Part shown: positions 27,299 through 36,712 of the stretch, piece after piece
How positions within the stretch are numbered: the stretch's first letter is position 1
Layout: each line of letters opens with the position of its first letter
NCBI GenBank assembly: GCA_023301465.1
Contig: JALZUQ010000015.1
Location: forward strand, 1 to 50,967
Length of the DNA stretch: 50,967 nt
Source of the DNA: Oligoflexales bacterium
GTDB lineage: Bacteria; Bdellovibrionota_B; Oligoflexia; Oligoflexales; JALZUQ01
Reading direction: 5' to 3'
Position numbers and translations under genes: made by a program
Notes under the pieces: model-generated
What the model was told of the DNA's origin: nothing
What the model saw: only the letters and a program-made list of their open reading frames with translations
Databases searched by the model: none

Positions 27299-27562
27299 AT
27301 GATCACTTTCAAAAAAATCTTATAGCAATGATACGAGATTACTTTATGGATTTCAATTGTTTGCCTAGTATCGGCGAAGGCTCTGGTGAGGCTGAACGGT
27401 TTTTTGTTAAGAGTATTAAAGTAGGTCTGAGTGGATTTTGTTCATGTAAGCTGTGTATAAAGCTCAATGCATACAGGCACTTATGTCTTTCATAGTGTCG
27501 AATTTTTTTATGTTTTTTCAATAAGTGTTGACTGAGCGGCCAATTCCTATTAAGTCATTAGA

Positions 27563-28999
27563 ATGATAAAGACTTTGATCAAACTAATGTGCATTACTAC
27601 CATTTTATTGTGTAGCCTAGGGTCAAAGTCGTACGCTGAGAGCCCACTTATTGCTGATATAGAGATTGTTGTAGATCTTGGGAGTGGAGTTGATGATCCA
27701 GTGCTTGGATCCATTCAAATTGAACAACTTCCTAAAGAACAACAAGGGTTTTTTAAAAATAGAAAGCACCTTAAATCTAAAGTTAAGATTGCAAGAGAAG
27801 AGCTCAAACAGCTGCATCAAAAAGCAAAAGAGCTTTACGGCGAACATGTTAAGTTAAGGATTAGAGCGTCATTATCAAAAGGCTCTCTTAGAGAAGAAGT
27901 TTTTCAAATTCGTTCATCTTCAAGCAGTGCTGATGAAGACTCCGAAAACCCATCAAAATCACAGCCTGAAATTCAAAATACAGATTCTTTAAACGGTGAC
28001 ATGGATGAGCGTTTATACTTGCTTGCAAAGAAAGTTTCAAAGGGCTTTACTCCTGTCGATATTCAACACAAATTTAAACCTGTTCAAAAATGGTATGCTT
28101 ACCTTGCAGCAAAATTGGGGATTCCTGTACATGATGTGTTTTATGGTTTTACAGCTGCAGCAATCATAGGTCTGACGGTCTATCAAGTAAATCACCATAA
28201 CTTAGAAGTCATAGCTAACAGTGACTTTAAACTTTCTGTATCAAAGGACTTCTTAATCGGAGCAATGACGGCTTGGAGTAGTTTGTTTGAGGCTTCTACT
28301 GTTTTATTTACTTCTTTCTATATTCACTGGGTCAATAAAGGCAACCTTCTCATCAATAGGATGAAGGTTTCTTGCCTTTATCTTTCTGTACCAGTTATTA
28401 TTGCATTTTCGGTAGGGTTACCTATGAATGATAACGCAAATAGTTTGTATGAGTTGATGCAAAATAGTCTTGTCAAAATTGGTGCGAGTGAGCTTAATAC
28501 ATCAGTCGGTGAGTTTTCTGCGAGGTTTTTAGATGGGTTGTGGAGAGCTTTTATCTATGTGGCACCTACACATCTAGTCTTTAAAAGCTTAGGTAGAACA
28601 AAAAATAATGTACTCAGAAGTGCTGGAAACCTGTTGGCTGTAGTTGCAGCAAATATTGCAGCCTTTGTAGGAATTTATGGATCTCAAGATGGTTATAGTC
28701 TCGAAGATATGGAATTGTGGGTAAAAGGCAAATTATCCATGCAAGATTTTGCTACTAGCCTTAGTCAGTATCTTCCAGAGTGGATAGCACATACAAAAAT
28801 GAGTACGAGCAATATAATGGTGGCGTTGATTGGGACTGCAGGGTTAATTGGCTACTCTAGAATTCTCTATAAAGATTGGAAAAACAAACAAGAAGAAAAA
28901 GACTCAACTCAGAAAAAATCTTTTCTAGGGTGGATAAAAAGCTTTTTTCGGAAGTCACCACCCAAAACGCAAGATGATTGTCACGATGGGTTTCTGTAA
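27563..28999 (+). CDS. hypothetical multi-pass membrane protein with signal peptide
   Basis: A 478-residue protein of unknown function. A signal peptide (LIKLMCITTILLCSLGSKSYA) is followed by ~150 extracytoplasmic residues with a Lys-rich helical hairpin (FKNRKHLKSKVKIAREELKQ) and an acidic Ser-rich stretch. About five hydrophobic helices come next: VFYGFTAAAIIGLTVY, LFEASTVLFTSFYI, LYLSVPVIIAFSVGL, LLAVVAANIAAFVGIYG and NIMVALIGTAGLIGY. A basic tail (SFLGWIKSFFRKSPPK) ends the protein. The start has no obvious ribosome site. A TTGACT box lies about 33 bases upstream. Its stop is immediately adjacent to the stop of the next, convergent gene. Confidence 0.75.
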   Translation: MIKTLIKLMCITTILLCSLGSKSYAESPLIADIEIVVDLGSGVDDPVLGSIQIEQLPKEQQGFFKNRKHLKSKVKIAREELKQLHQKAKELYGEHVKLRIRASLSKGSLREEVFQIRSSSSSADEDSENPSKSQPEIQNTDSLNGDMDERLYLLAKKVSKGFTPVDIQHKFKPVQKWYAYLAAKLGIPVHDVFYGFTAAAIIGLTVYQVNHHNLEVIANSDFKLSVSKDFLIGAMTAWSSLFEASTVLFTSFYIHWVNKGNLLINRMKVSCLYLSVPVIIAFSVGLPMNDNANSLYELMQNSLVKIGASELNTSVGEFSARFLDGLWRAFIYVAPTHLVFKSLGRTKNNVLRSAGNLLAVVAANIAAFVGIYGSQDGYSLEDMELWVKGKLSMQDFATSLSQYLPEWIAHTKMSTSNIMVALIGTAGLIGYSRILYKDWKNKQEEKDSTQKKSFLGWIKSFFRKSPPKTQDDCHDGFL

Positions 29000-30229
29000 T
29001 TATTGATCAAAAAGCTTCCACGGTTCAAATGATCTGTATAGCGGATCATTAGCATTTGGTTTTTCGTTTTTTAATAAACCGGCTTCTAGTAGTTTTGGGT
29101 TGAGTTGACGGCTAGGGCTTCGGTCTGAATCATCAAACGTACCGTAAATCCCAGAGTGTGGTTTAAATAAGTGCCAAGTAAATGCTCGGTCTTCTCCCCA
29201 TATTTCACCATATAATACAACTACTGGATCAAAGTCTCCAAGACCTCTCCCTGTTTGATCATGGCAGCGATTACAAGAAACTTCATTGACAGGTATAACG
29301 CCCATTTTATAATCTTTAGGGACAATAGAATACTCCGCTGCACTTGATGGTGCATAGGTCTCGTACTGGGAGTTTTCTTTCCAAATCTTTCCTTGTGTTG
29401 AAACAAAGGTCGGTTGTTTTAATAACTCAGTGACAAATGCATCGTCTCCAATTTCTGGAAGGTAATCTAATGCTCCGTCAACAGTTTCAAATGCTTTTTT
29501 ATAAACGGTTGCTTCTAGTTTAAATGGCTGAAGAGTGCTTGGGCTTCTCAGGTGCTCAATGAATCTTTTGGTGTTTGTATTTGATTTCCACTCAGGCTTT
29601 AGATCGATGATTTTTTCTGCAAGTTGGTTTGCGGTTGCGTATGGCCTAAATAAATCAACTTCCCAACCATTTCCGTATCTTTTTCTAGTCCTGATTTCAA
29701 AGGGTAGCCATCCACCTTTGGGGTTCTTGATAAAAAGAATTTCACCAAACAATGTGTTGATAGGAAAAGTCCAGTGCCAACGTCCTCTAGATGAAGCACG
29801 CCACCATTTCACTGGTAAGTATTCACCGTTGAGCTTTGGAGGGCTCCAAAAGTTGACTACTTTAACATTTTTGACATCGTCAGTACCTGCAGCTCCTCGA
29901 AATGGGAAACGAAATTTTTTATCCTCACCAAATAAATCCATGAGTTTTGCAATCCCAGGAATATTTCGATTAAGTTCGCCCGTTTCTCTGCCAACTCTAT
30001 TTGCTCTCACACCAACGACGGTCTCAACAGAGTCTTGATAAGAAAAGACCATAGACTCTTCATCGTACCAAACAGTATCTGCGTGGTGCATCCGTTCATT
30101 GAGTTCTGAGTTTGTGATAGCAGGTACCGTAGCTTTTAGCTCTTTTAATTCGCCTTGTTCCATATAGTCAACAAGGCCACCAAATAGCATGCTCGGTGTG
30201 TATATAAGTATTATTAAAATGAAACGCAT
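29000..30229 (-). CDS. exported protein with one C-type haem motif
   Basis: A 409-residue secreted protein (signal: RFILIILIYTPSMLFG). One CNRCH haem-attachment site lies near residue 326 (NEVSCNRCHDQTGRG), and the rest is a large domain rich in Trp, Arg and Pro. No clear distal Met ligand can be assigned. AGAGG precedes the ATG by six bases. It is probably a periplasmic monohaem protein. Divergently transcribed, ~180 bases away, are a Tat lipoprotein and a second CxxCH lipoprotein, so these three may serve one redox function. I do not recognise a named family. Confidence 0.78.
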   Translation of the reverse strand: MRFILIILIYTPSMLFGGLVDYMEQGELKELKATVPAITNSELNERMHHADTVWYDEESMVFSYQDSVETVVGVRANRVGRETGELNRNIPGIAKLMDLFGEDKKFRFPFRGAAGTDDVKNVKVVNFWSPPKLNGEYLPVKWWRASSRGRWHWTFPINTLFGEILFIKNPKGGWLPFEIRTRKRYGNGWEVDLFRPYATANQLAEKIIDLKPEWKSNTNTKRFIEHLRSPSTLQPFKLEATVYKKAFETVDGALDYLPEIGDDAFVTELLKQPTFVSTQGKIWKENSQYETYAPSSAAEYSIVPKDYKMGVIPVNEVSCNRCHDQTGRGLGDFDPVVVLYGEIWGEDRAFTWHLFKPHSGIYGTFDDSDRSPSRQLNPKLLEAGLLKNEKPNANDPLYRSFEPWKLFDQ

Positions 30230-30409
30230 AATTATCCTCTAAATGCCTTCATCTGATTATTCGGGGTTTTGATGCGAAAATGAAAGAATGCTTGTTTGTT
30301 AAGTAAATCTAACGATTTAAACTGCCAGTATTACCAGCAAAATTGGATATCCTTCAGAGTTGTCCCTAGATTTACGAATTCTTCTATAAGGCTTTTAGAG
30401 GAGTATGCC

Positions 30410-31048
30410 TTGTTACTAAAAAATAGTAAGTTATTACAAAATAAAAAGAGTATCTTGGAAGTGAAACCCTCAGATAGAAGGGGGTTCTTTGTAGGTGCAT
30501 GTCAATGTGCCTTTGTAGCACTTTCATTCAAGATTATTTCATGTGGTGCAGATGAATCATTATCAAGGCAGTCTGTCTCTACTCAAATTCAATCAGGAGA
30601 TGCTTCTAAGCAAAATCCTGATTTAGAAGACGGTGTTATTTTGACTCCAGCTGATGAAACCCCAATTGAGGAATCAAAAAACCCAACCGAAGAAGAGGTT
30701 CAAGATACTCCTGCCGAACCTCAGACAACAACCTTAATACTATCTGATATCAATGCTATTTCACTTTACTATGATGGCACTATGGGCCCTCAAACAGGTG
30801 TTATTACTGTTGATGACATGGTTCTCGCAGAAGATAAAACCTATGATTTTTGGCACGGTCATGGTGGGTCCTCCCATCAATTCACAGTGACATCAAATGA
30901 TTTTATACAAATACGCTCAGGGTTGAAGGTAAGTATCGAGACTGATTTAGTAGATAGCCATAGTCATACATTATTTATTGATCCAACAAGTGATGAATTT
31001 AAGGTTTTAGGAACAACTAGAGAAGTAGAAGTGGAGATTGTGTCATGA
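30410..31048 (+). CDS. Tat-exported lipoprotein with paired-histidine domain
   Basis: A 212-residue protein. I chose the TTG at 30410 because AGAGGAG lies six bases upstream; a longer frame to 30296 lacks such a site. The N-terminus carries a Tat signal (SDRRGFF, R23-R24), a hydrophobic stretch and a lipobox-like IISC (C45). An acidic Pro/Glu linker (~75-115) leads to a C-terminal domain with WHGHGGSSHQFTVT and, about 25 residues on, SHSHTLFI. The paired His motifs suggest metal binding. Folding before export through Tat would fit a cofactor-loaded protein. The same motif pair occurs in the Tat protein at 48195. The stop overlaps the start of a cytochrome-like lipoprotein gene as ATGA. Confidence 0.78.
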   Translation: MLLKNSKLLQNKKSILEVKPSDRRGFFVGACQCAFVALSFKIISCGADESLSRQSVSTQIQSGDASKQNPDLEDGVILTPADETPIEESKNPTEEEVQDTPAEPQTTTLILSDINAISLYYDGTMGPQTGVITVDDMVLAEDKTYDFWHGHGGSSHQFTVTSNDFIQIRSGLKVSIETDLVDSHSHTLFIDPTSDEFKVLGTTREVEVEIVS

Positions 31049-31593
31049 AAAATTGGAAAATGATATTATGTATAGCGTGGTTTGTGGTTGGGTGTGGTGA
31101 AACAGAAATTCCACGAAATTCAATTCAGTTTTCTGATAACAGCCAACAAACTAGTGGAAATGATGGTCTTGAAGGAAGTGATGAACTTGAGAGTCCACCA
31201 ACTCAAACAGGTGATCAAGAGCCAATTAACCCAGAAAGCTCTCAGTGTGGTTCTTTAGAAAGCGAAGATTGTGTCGTAGTGAGTGCACTATACCGGCACT
31301 GTGCGTCATGCCATGCTATAGGAAATAAGAGATTTATTTATGATGATAGCTTTGAAAACACTTTAGAGTACATCACTAATGTTAACTACGAAGATAATAA
31401 GTCGTGGGTAGCCGCTATTCGAGATTCAATTGACTGGGAAGGTGGAGTCATGCCAGAATTTGGAGAGGAGCGAGAAGATAATAAACAATACATGCCATTA
31501 GGTAAAAAACGCGATCATATGAACGAAGAAGTCATTAATGGTGAGCCTCTTCAGCAAATCATGATGAGAGTTTTGAATAAGTATGCCAAGTAA
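31045..31593 (+). CDS. c-type cytochrome-like lipoprotein
   Basis: A 182-residue lipoprotein: signal MKNWKMILCIAWFVVGCGE with lipobox VVGC, an acidic Ser/Glu linker, then a haem site HCASCHAIGN near residue 91. Later Met residues in VMPEFG or YMPLG could be the sixth haem ligand. Two more cysteines (QCGS and EDCVV) precede the haem site. It is translationally coupled (ATGA) to the Tat paired-histidine lipoprotein, suggesting electron transfer between them. Its 3' end overlaps convergent folA by 35 bases. Confidence 0.82.
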   Translation: MKNWKMILCIAWFVVGCGETEIPRNSIQFSDNSQQTSGNDGLEGSDELESPPTQTGDQEPINPESSQCGSLESEDCVVVSALYRHCASCHAIGNKRFIYDDSFENTLEYITNVNYEDNKSWVAAIRDSIDWEGGVMPEFGEEREDNKQYMPLGKKRDHMNEEVINGEPLQQIMMRVLNKYAK

Positions 31594-32053
31594 GGTGAGG
31601 GGTTGTCTCTGTGTGAAGAGTGGAATCTATGATTTCAAACTGCCCTAGAAAACTTTTATCGAAGTAAGCATCTCCCTTTGCTTCTATATCTACAACCGTT
31701 AGATATAGCTTGTTGGTAATCTCTTGAGTCTGTTTATAAATCGTTGCTCCGCCAATGATAAAAATTTCGTTAGGTAGCTCTTTTTTTGCTTCGTCGATAG
31801 CTTGAGAGATACTGCTGACAATTTTCACTGACTCCGGCCCTTTGAAGGTCTCCGGAGATCTTGAAATCACAATATTGAGTCTTCCAGGAAGAGGTCTTCC
31901 AATAGAATCAAATGTTTTTCGACCCATGATGATTGGTTTGCCCATGGTGGTGGATTTAAAAAACTTAAAATCCGCAGAACTATGCCATGGGATCTTGCCT
32001 TGGTTTCCAATGACAAAATTCTTACTGACAGCAACGATCTGACTAATGATCAT
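31559..32053 (-). CDS. folA: dihydrofolate reductase
   Basis: A 164-residue NADPH-dependent enzyme that regenerates tetrahydrofolate. Typical features are the N-terminal [24 protein letters not shown]28 for substrate protonation, the cofactor loop [16 protein letters not shown], and IIGGATIY near 100. It follows thyA with a 4-base overlap, the classic pairing, since thymidylate synthesis consumes tetrahydrofolate. Confidence 0.97.
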   Translation of the reverse strand: MIISQIVAVSKNFVIGNQGKIPWHSSADFKFFKSTTMGKPIIMGRKTFDSIGRPLPGRLNIVISRSPETFKGPESVKIVSSISQAIDEAKKELPNEIFIIGGATIYKQTQEITNKLYLTVVDIEAKGDAYFDKSFLGQFEIIDSTLHTETTPHLTWHTYSKLSS

Positions 32054-32844
32054 ACTGCTACCTTAGCTTTTATGCCTGGATGCGGGTCGTAGCCAAGCAA
32101 TTCAAAGTCTTCGTAATTAAATGAGAACAAATCGTTAACATCTGGGTTAATCTTCATGGTCGGTAGTGGTTTTGGAGTGCGAGATAGTTGGAGTTTTACT
32201 TGTTCTAGGTGGTTTTTGTAGATGTGAAGATCTCCAAACGAGTGAATAAACTCACCAGCTTCTAAGCCAACTACTTGGGCTACCATCATGGTTAATAAGG
32301 AGTAACCTGCAATATTAAAGGGCACACCTAAAAACGCATCAGCACTTCTTTGGTAAAGTTGGCAAGATAATTTACCATTACTTACATAGAACTGAAAAAA
32401 CGCATGGCATGGTGGTAGTGCCATCTTTGGGACATCACTAGGATTAAATGCAACCACCAAATGTCTTCGAGAGTAGGGGTTGTTTTTGAGGCCATCTACA
32501 AGATTTTTCATTTGGTCTGTCGTCGAGCCGTCTGGGTTTTGCCATTGTCTCCATTGTTTGCCATAGACAGGGCCAAGGTCGCCATTTTCATCAGCCCATT
32601 CGTTCCAAATTCGAACTCCGTTTTCAGTCAGGTATTTAATGTTGGTGTCACCTTTCAAAAACCATAAAAGTTCAACAATGATTGATTTTAAATGGCATTT
32701 TTTTGTGGTGACAAGTGGAAACCCTTTGCTTAAATCAAAACGGTTTTGGTATCCAAAGTAACTAATTGTACCGGTTCCAGTTCGGTCTTCGCGTTCTGTT
32801 CCGTTCTTTAAAACAAAGTCTAGCATTTGCAAATAAGGGGTCAT
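32050..32844 (-). CDS. thyA: thymidylate synthase ThyA
   Basis: A 264-residue enzyme, the same length as the E. coli protein, which methylates dUMP to dTMP using methylene-tetrahydrofolate. The catalytic Cys146 lies in [13 protein letters not shown]. Other conserved blocks are EDRTGTGT, the RRHLV arginines, [12 protein letters not shown] and the C-terminal [10 protein letters not shown]. The ATG at 32844 has AAAGGA nine bases upstream; the longer open frame to 32952 runs into pta and is not the start. It is in an operon with pta (13-base gap) and folA (4-base overlap). Confidence 0.98.
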   Translation of the reverse strand: MTPYLQMLDFVLKNGTEREDRTGTGTISYFGYQNRFDLSKGFPLVTTKKCHLKSIIVELLWFLKGDTNIKYLTENGVRIWNEWADENGDLGPVYGKQWRQWQNPDGSTTDQMKNLVDGLKNNPYSRRHLVVAFNPSDVPKMALPPCHAFFQFYVSNGKLSCQLYQRSADAFLGVPFNIAGYSLLTMMVAQVVGLEAGEFIHSFGDLHIYKNHLEQVKLQLSRTPKPLPTMKINPDVNDLFSFNYEDFELLGYDPHPGIKAKVAV

Positions 32845-32857
32845 TGATCTATTTCCT

Positions 32858-33787
32858 TTAAGATTTAATTTGTTGTTCAGTATCACGTGCTTTTTGTGAT
32901 AAAGCTCCTGCGATTTTCGCAGTGTAAACGATATCTTGTACAGTTGATCCACGCGAGAGGTCCATTAATGGTTTTGAAAACCCTTGCAGGATAGGGCCAA
33001 ATGCATCATATCCAGCCAGTTGTTGAGTGATTTTATATGCAATATTGCCGGAGTCTAAATTTGGAAAAATAAAGCAATTCGCTCTACCATTTAAAGGTGA
33101 GTTTGGTGCTTTATGCTCTTTAATGGATTCATTCCATGCAGCGTCAAATTGCATTTCACCGTCTGATTCAATATCAGGGTTCTTTGATTGAAATAACTCT
33201 GTTGCTTTTTTGACTTTTTCAACACAGGGATGTTGAGCACTTCCTTTCGTTGAAAAAGATAAAAAAGCAACTTTAGGGTTTTCTTTTTGAAGGACTTTCC
33301 AAGTGTGTGTGCTCTGAATAGCAATCTCTGAAAGTTGCTCATAATTAGGTTCGGCGTTTACGCCACAATCAGAATAAAGGATAACTTTTTTTGTTTTTGG
33401 GTGTGCCATCAGAAAGCAGCTTGAGATAAGGTTTGTGGATTTAAGCCCTAACCATAACCCGCTTCTTATAACGTCAGCAGTTGTTACTTCACTTCCTATT
33501 ACAACAGCATCAACGTAATTTAACTTTAAGGCAGCTGAGCTTTGCATAGCAATATGATTTATATAAGAAGAAACCTCGCTTTCGGTAAGATTTCTTTTTT
33601 TGATGGATTCAGATATCATGTTTTTGCATGATCCTAAGTCTCTAGCAGGGATTTCTCTTATAATATTATATGAAGATTGGTTTTCTAAGATCTTAATAGC
33701 TTCTTGAATTCGATCGTTTTTCTCAGGTATGAGGATTCGTATCTCATTTTGAGTGGATTCGCTTGGTTGTTTTAGGGTAATGGACAT
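32858..33787 (-). CDS. pta: phosphate acetyltransferase
   Basis: A 309-residue short-form enzyme that interconverts acetyl-CoA and acetyl phosphate. Recognised by [64 protein letters not shown] and [19 protein letters not shown]. No acetate kinase gene is adjacent, so its partner lies elsewhere or it serves acetyl-phosphate use alone. It begins the pta-thyA-folA operon; the divergent EAL gene starts 250 bases away behind a pair of DnaA boxes. Confidence 0.95.
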   Translation of the reverse strand: MSITLKQPSESTQNEIRILIPEKNDRIQEAIKILENQSSYNIIREIPARDLGSCKNMISESIKKRNLTESEVSSYINHIAMQSSAALKLNYVDAVVIGSEVTTADVIRSGLWLGLKSTNLISSCFLMAHPKTKKVILYSDCGVNAEPNYEQLSEIAIQSTHTWKVLQKENPKVAFLSFSTKGSAQHPCVEKVKKATELFQSKNPDIESDGEMQFDAAWNESIKEHKAPNSPLNGRANCFIFPNLDSGNIAYKITQQLAGYDAFGPILQGFSKPLMDLSRGSTVQDIVYTAKIAGALSQKARDTEQQIKS

Positions 33788-33897
33788 CTGTGAATCATAC
33801 CTAAGAATTCATAAATCACCAATGATATTATGACTATATACTACGCAACCCGCAAGCCATCATAAGCAGCAGTAATTTCGGGGCTTTCTTTGGGGGG

Positions 33898-33920
33898 TTA
33901 TCCACAGATTTTGTGGAAAA
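33898..33920. promoter_or_regulatory. inverted pair of DnaA boxes
   Basis: TTATCCACA (33898-33906) is a perfect DnaA box. TGTGGAAAA (33912-33920) is its near-match in reverse, five bases on. They sit in the pta/EAL divergent gap, followed by an A-rich run and ~100 AT-rich bases. They could be part of a replication origin, a DnaA-regulated promoter or a small hairpin (CCACA/TGTGG). Confidence 0.5.
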
Positions 33921-34036
33921 GCCAAAAAAAAAATAATTTACCTGTCTTTTCAATAACTAATCAATTGAAAAATAGTTCTAATGAATCTGAGGGAAAATCC
34001 GATTTGTATATATAATTAACAATGAGCTAACAAACA

Positions 34037-35785
34037 TTGATTTATATTTTTTCAAAGCAACCAGAGTCTACTAGCCAAGTTCGTCAGTCGTTGATGAATT
34101 ACGGCATTCAGGTGGAAGTAGCTGCGGGTATCTCCTTAGACCAGCTTGCACCCATTTATCAAAAAAACATACAAGCTGTCATTGTTGATGCAGAGTGTGA
34201 ATTGTTTAGTGGTGGAAGGTGGAGTGGCTTCCTTGAAGAAGCATCTGAGAGAATCGAAATATTTATTCTTGGTGCAAATCAAAATGATTCTTTATTTAAT
34301 AATAATCGTATACATTGTATGTCTGGTTGGGATGTAGACAAGTCTGTTGATGAACTATCACAGTTAACGCGTGAAATGAGAGGTAACCTTGGTGAGCAAA
34401 TCGCTAAATATGACTCTCCTGTTATAAACTCTAAACTAAAGCATGATGGTAAGCTAAGCCTAATAACAGTGAGTTCATCCGATTTTAAAAAAATCAGACT
34501 AAAGTATGGAATGTCTGTCTATCTAGAGGTTCAGCAGCTTTTTCACGACCTTCTTTATCAAGGTTGGGGAGCGAAGGGTTGGTTTAGAGAACATGATTTA
34601 TTGTTTCAATCTACTGACTCTATGGATGAGTGTTTTATATTTTTAACAGACCCTAGGCTAAGTCAGTCTCCTTTAGAAGTTCCAGACTCGTTAGAAAAGC
34701 TTGGGAATCGCATTAGCTGTAAGATGCAAGAGTTTTTTTGGAAAGACTTTAATCAGCCTGTAGCTGAAAGGCGAATGCCTTCTTGTATTGTAGAGTTTCC
34801 TAAAATATCTGTTGGTTATTCAAGTGTTCTTTTTAACCCTTGTTTCAATATTTCGGATATTACCGCTAAGCTTATGAGCGAAAGCAGGGAGTCATCTAAG
34901 GTGTTAACAAAAAGGAATATGCAAGAACAACAAAACACACTTCACTCTTTGTTACATGACTCAAAAGTTCTCACTCCACACTATCAGGGTATTTTTCAAC
35001 TCACAAAAGAAACTGTTGAAGCTGTCATTCAAAACCATCATAAAGAGTCCAAGCTTCCATATCTTGAAGATCAAATTGTTGGGTTTGAGTCTCTTATAAG
35101 AATAGACCAAGCACTTGCAACAAAACTTAAGCAATCTGGTGATTCATCTTTTAATGATTTTTCTTTTTTTTCGCCAAAGATGTTGTTTTCATTTGCGAAG
35201 CAAAATAAATTAACTTTAGAGTTAGATCAAGCCTGCTTAAAAGTTGCCGTTAAAGATGGGCAGGGTGTACTTCCAGGTAGTATTTTTGTAAATATTTTGC
35301 CTCGTAATCTTTATCATCTAGAAAAAATTCTTTCTCATTGTTTTAGCTCGGGAAACAACGATATTGTGTTTGAGTTAAGTGAATCAGAGTCTATTTCAAA
35401 CTTTGACTTGATGCTCGAAGTTCGAGAAAAGCTGGCTAGTTTAGATCTTAGAATTGCAGCCGATGACTTTGGGCAAGGACACTCTGGTTTTGAGCGAATA
35501 CTCAAGCTTAAGCCGGATTTTTTAAAGGTTGATTATTCATTGGTTCATCAAGTTGATAAAGATATATCAAAACAAGAGCTATTAAAAGGCGTGATCAAAG
35601 GTGCCAAAAGACAAAACTGTCATATAGTTGCTGAGGGTGTAGAAAGCCTTTCAGAGCTCCGTTTTCTTCATTCTTTAGGGGTTGATTGCGTGCAGGGTTT
35701 TTTATTGCATCGTCCTCAGTCTAGACAAGATATATTAAGGCAGATTCAACAAGAAGAAGAAACAATTGTTCAAGATGTAGCTTAA
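34037..35785 (+). CDS. EAL-domain protein with degenerate GGDEF region
   Basis: A 582-residue cytosolic protein, TTG start. Residues 1-~115 resemble a receiver-like fold (AVIVDAE, EIFILGAN). The middle (~140-290) resembles a decayed GGDEF domain: SSDFKKIRLKYG and ISVGYSSVLFNP remain but the GGDEF signature itself is gone. The C-terminal EAL domain (~340-575) keeps FESLIRI in place of EALLR, then NILPRNL, FELSESES, AADDFGQGHSGFE, LKVDYSLV and AEGVESLSEL with QGF. Most metal and catalytic residues are present, so c-di-GMP hydrolysis is plausible, with possible control by the decayed partner domain. The upstream ribosome site is weak. Confidence 0.88.
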   Translation: MIYIFSKQPESTSQVRQSLMNYGIQVEVAAGISLDQLAPIYQKNIQAVIVDAECELFSGGRWSGFLEEASERIEIFILGANQNDSLFNNNRIHCMSGWDVDKSVDELSQLTREMRGNLGEQIAKYDSPVINSKLKHDGKLSLITVSSSDFKKIRLKYGMSVYLEVQQLFHDLLYQGWGAKGWFREHDLLFQSTDSMDECFIFLTDPRLSQSPLEVPDSLEKLGNRISCKMQEFFWKDFNQPVAERRMPSCIVEFPKISVGYSSVLFNPCFNISDITAKLMSESRESSKVLTKRNMQEQQNTLHSLLHDSKVLTPHYQGIFQLTKETVEAVIQNHHKESKLPYLEDQIVGFESLIRIDQALATKLKQSGDSSFNDFSFFSPKMLFSFAKQNKLTLELDQACLKVAVKDGQGVLPGSIFVNILPRNLYHLEKILSHCFSSGNNDIVFELSESESISNFDLMLEVREKLASLDLRIAADDFGQGHSGFERILKLKPDFLKVDYSLVHQVDKDISKQELLKGVIKGAKRQNCHIVAEGVESLSELRFLHSLGVDCVQGFLLHRPQSRQDILRQIQQEEETIVQDVA

Positions 35786-35838
35786 AACGGGGTCAATCCA
35801 AAAATAAATAGAGTGTAAATAACTTTTAGTTCTTTTTA

Positions 35839-36261
35839 TTAGTGAATTATTTTATCTGCGTATTCATCATCAACATCTAAATCGTACTGAGTTGAACCAG
35901 CAAGATTCTCATCTTGCTGTAGGTATTGGCCTACATCACTTTCAAGATCTTCACATATTTCAATGTCTTCTAGGTTTGATAATGTATCTACAAATATGTT
36001 CTCGGACTCAATAAATTGAACGCCTTGGCTTTCAACCTGAAAACCTATATCTTCAATTTTTTGATTTAGTTCATTTGTAGATCCAGCAAAGATAGAAAAA
36101 CATAATGAACACATGCCATCATCCAGTTGGTCTTCGTCGACCCATAGAGTGCTGACTCTCATCGTTTGGCTAATGCAGTTTCCCGCTGATTTTAAATCTT
36201 GCATATTCTGGGGGGAGAGACGTTCTGCTTGAAAATTAAATTTAACAATAGCATAAAACAT
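35839..36261 (-). CDS. hypothetical acidic protein
   Basis: A 140-residue cytosolic protein starting MFYAIVKFNFQ; the ATG at 36261 has AGAGG six bases upstream, unlike the longer frame to 36309. The first ~90 residues look like a small ferredoxin-like alpha/beta domain with several cysteines (GNC, MCSLC). The last ~45 residues are strongly acidic (DIEICEDLESD … DLDVDDEYAD) and may be unstructured. No family recognised. Confidence 0.65.
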   Translation of the reverse strand: MFYAIVKFNFQAERLSPQNMQDLKSAGNCISQTMRVSTLWVDEDQLDDGMCSLCFSIFAGSTNELNQKIEDIGFQVESQGVQFIESENIFVDTLSNLEDIEICEDLESDVGQYLQQDENLAGSTQYDLDVDDEYADKIIH

Positions 36262-36317
36262 AATGAGCCTCTTTGTTGATTGGCATATGCGAACCTGCAG
36301 CCAAAACAAAGCATAAT

Positions 36318-36345
36318 TGCATCTCTTTTTTTAAAAAGGGGTGCA
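36318..36345 (-). terminator. hairpin, possible weak terminator
   Basis: TGCATCTCTTTTT and AAAAAGGGGTGCA form a 13-bp imperfect stem (two G-U pairs) between two small minus-strand genes. The downstream T content is modest (AATTATGCTTTGTTTT). Confidence 0.38.
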
Positions 36346-36391
36346 GAATTATTTATTTGAATGGGCCTTAATTAGATTGTAGCAGAAAAAA

Positions 36392-36712
36392 TCATGAAGG
36401 GGCCACCCATAGATGAATAGGAATTGAAAAATACTGATTTGGAGATAAAGACAAAGACCCACGAATTCTCCAGTACCTTCGGTGGTATTGGCTTTGGTTG
36501 CTCTCGCATGGATCCTGTAAATGGCGATGATGCATGATGGATAAATAGGCCATATTTGTTTTGGCAAAAAGACAAATATTCTCTATTTGATGGTCTTCAA
36601 TCTGTAGAATTTTTTTTCTTAACTTATCAATGTTTTTAAATGAATTTTCAAAGCTAAGCTGTGAAGTCGTTACACAGCATAATAGTGATAATGAAATGAC
36701 AAACTCAATCAC
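36392..36712 (-). CDS. small exported protein coupled to a Flp/TadE-like gene
   Basis: A 106-residue protein starting at GTG, overlapping the upstream gene's stop by four bases (GTGA). It begins with a hydrophobic segment (IEFVISLSLLCCVTTSQLS) that could be a signal or pilin-like anchor, followed by a helix and a His/Arg/Ser-rich end. The tight overlap with a pilin-like gene supports its reality, but the sequence matches no family I know. Confidence 0.5.
   Translation of the reverse strand: MIEFVISLSLLCCVTTSQLSFENSFKNIDKLRKKILQIEDHQIENICLFAKTNMAYLSIMHHRHLQDPCESNQSQYHRRYWRIRGSLSLSPNQYFSIPIHLWVAPS

Noticed and set aside
27339-27521. 60-codon minus-strand frame before the pseudopilin gene
   Set aside because: It has no Shine-Dalgarno or recognisable features, and the composition is that of non-coding DNA.
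32845-32952. 36-residue N-terminal extension of ThyA
   Set aside because: The extension overlaps pta, and the standard ThyA start at 32844 has a good ribosome site and gives the canonical 264 residues.
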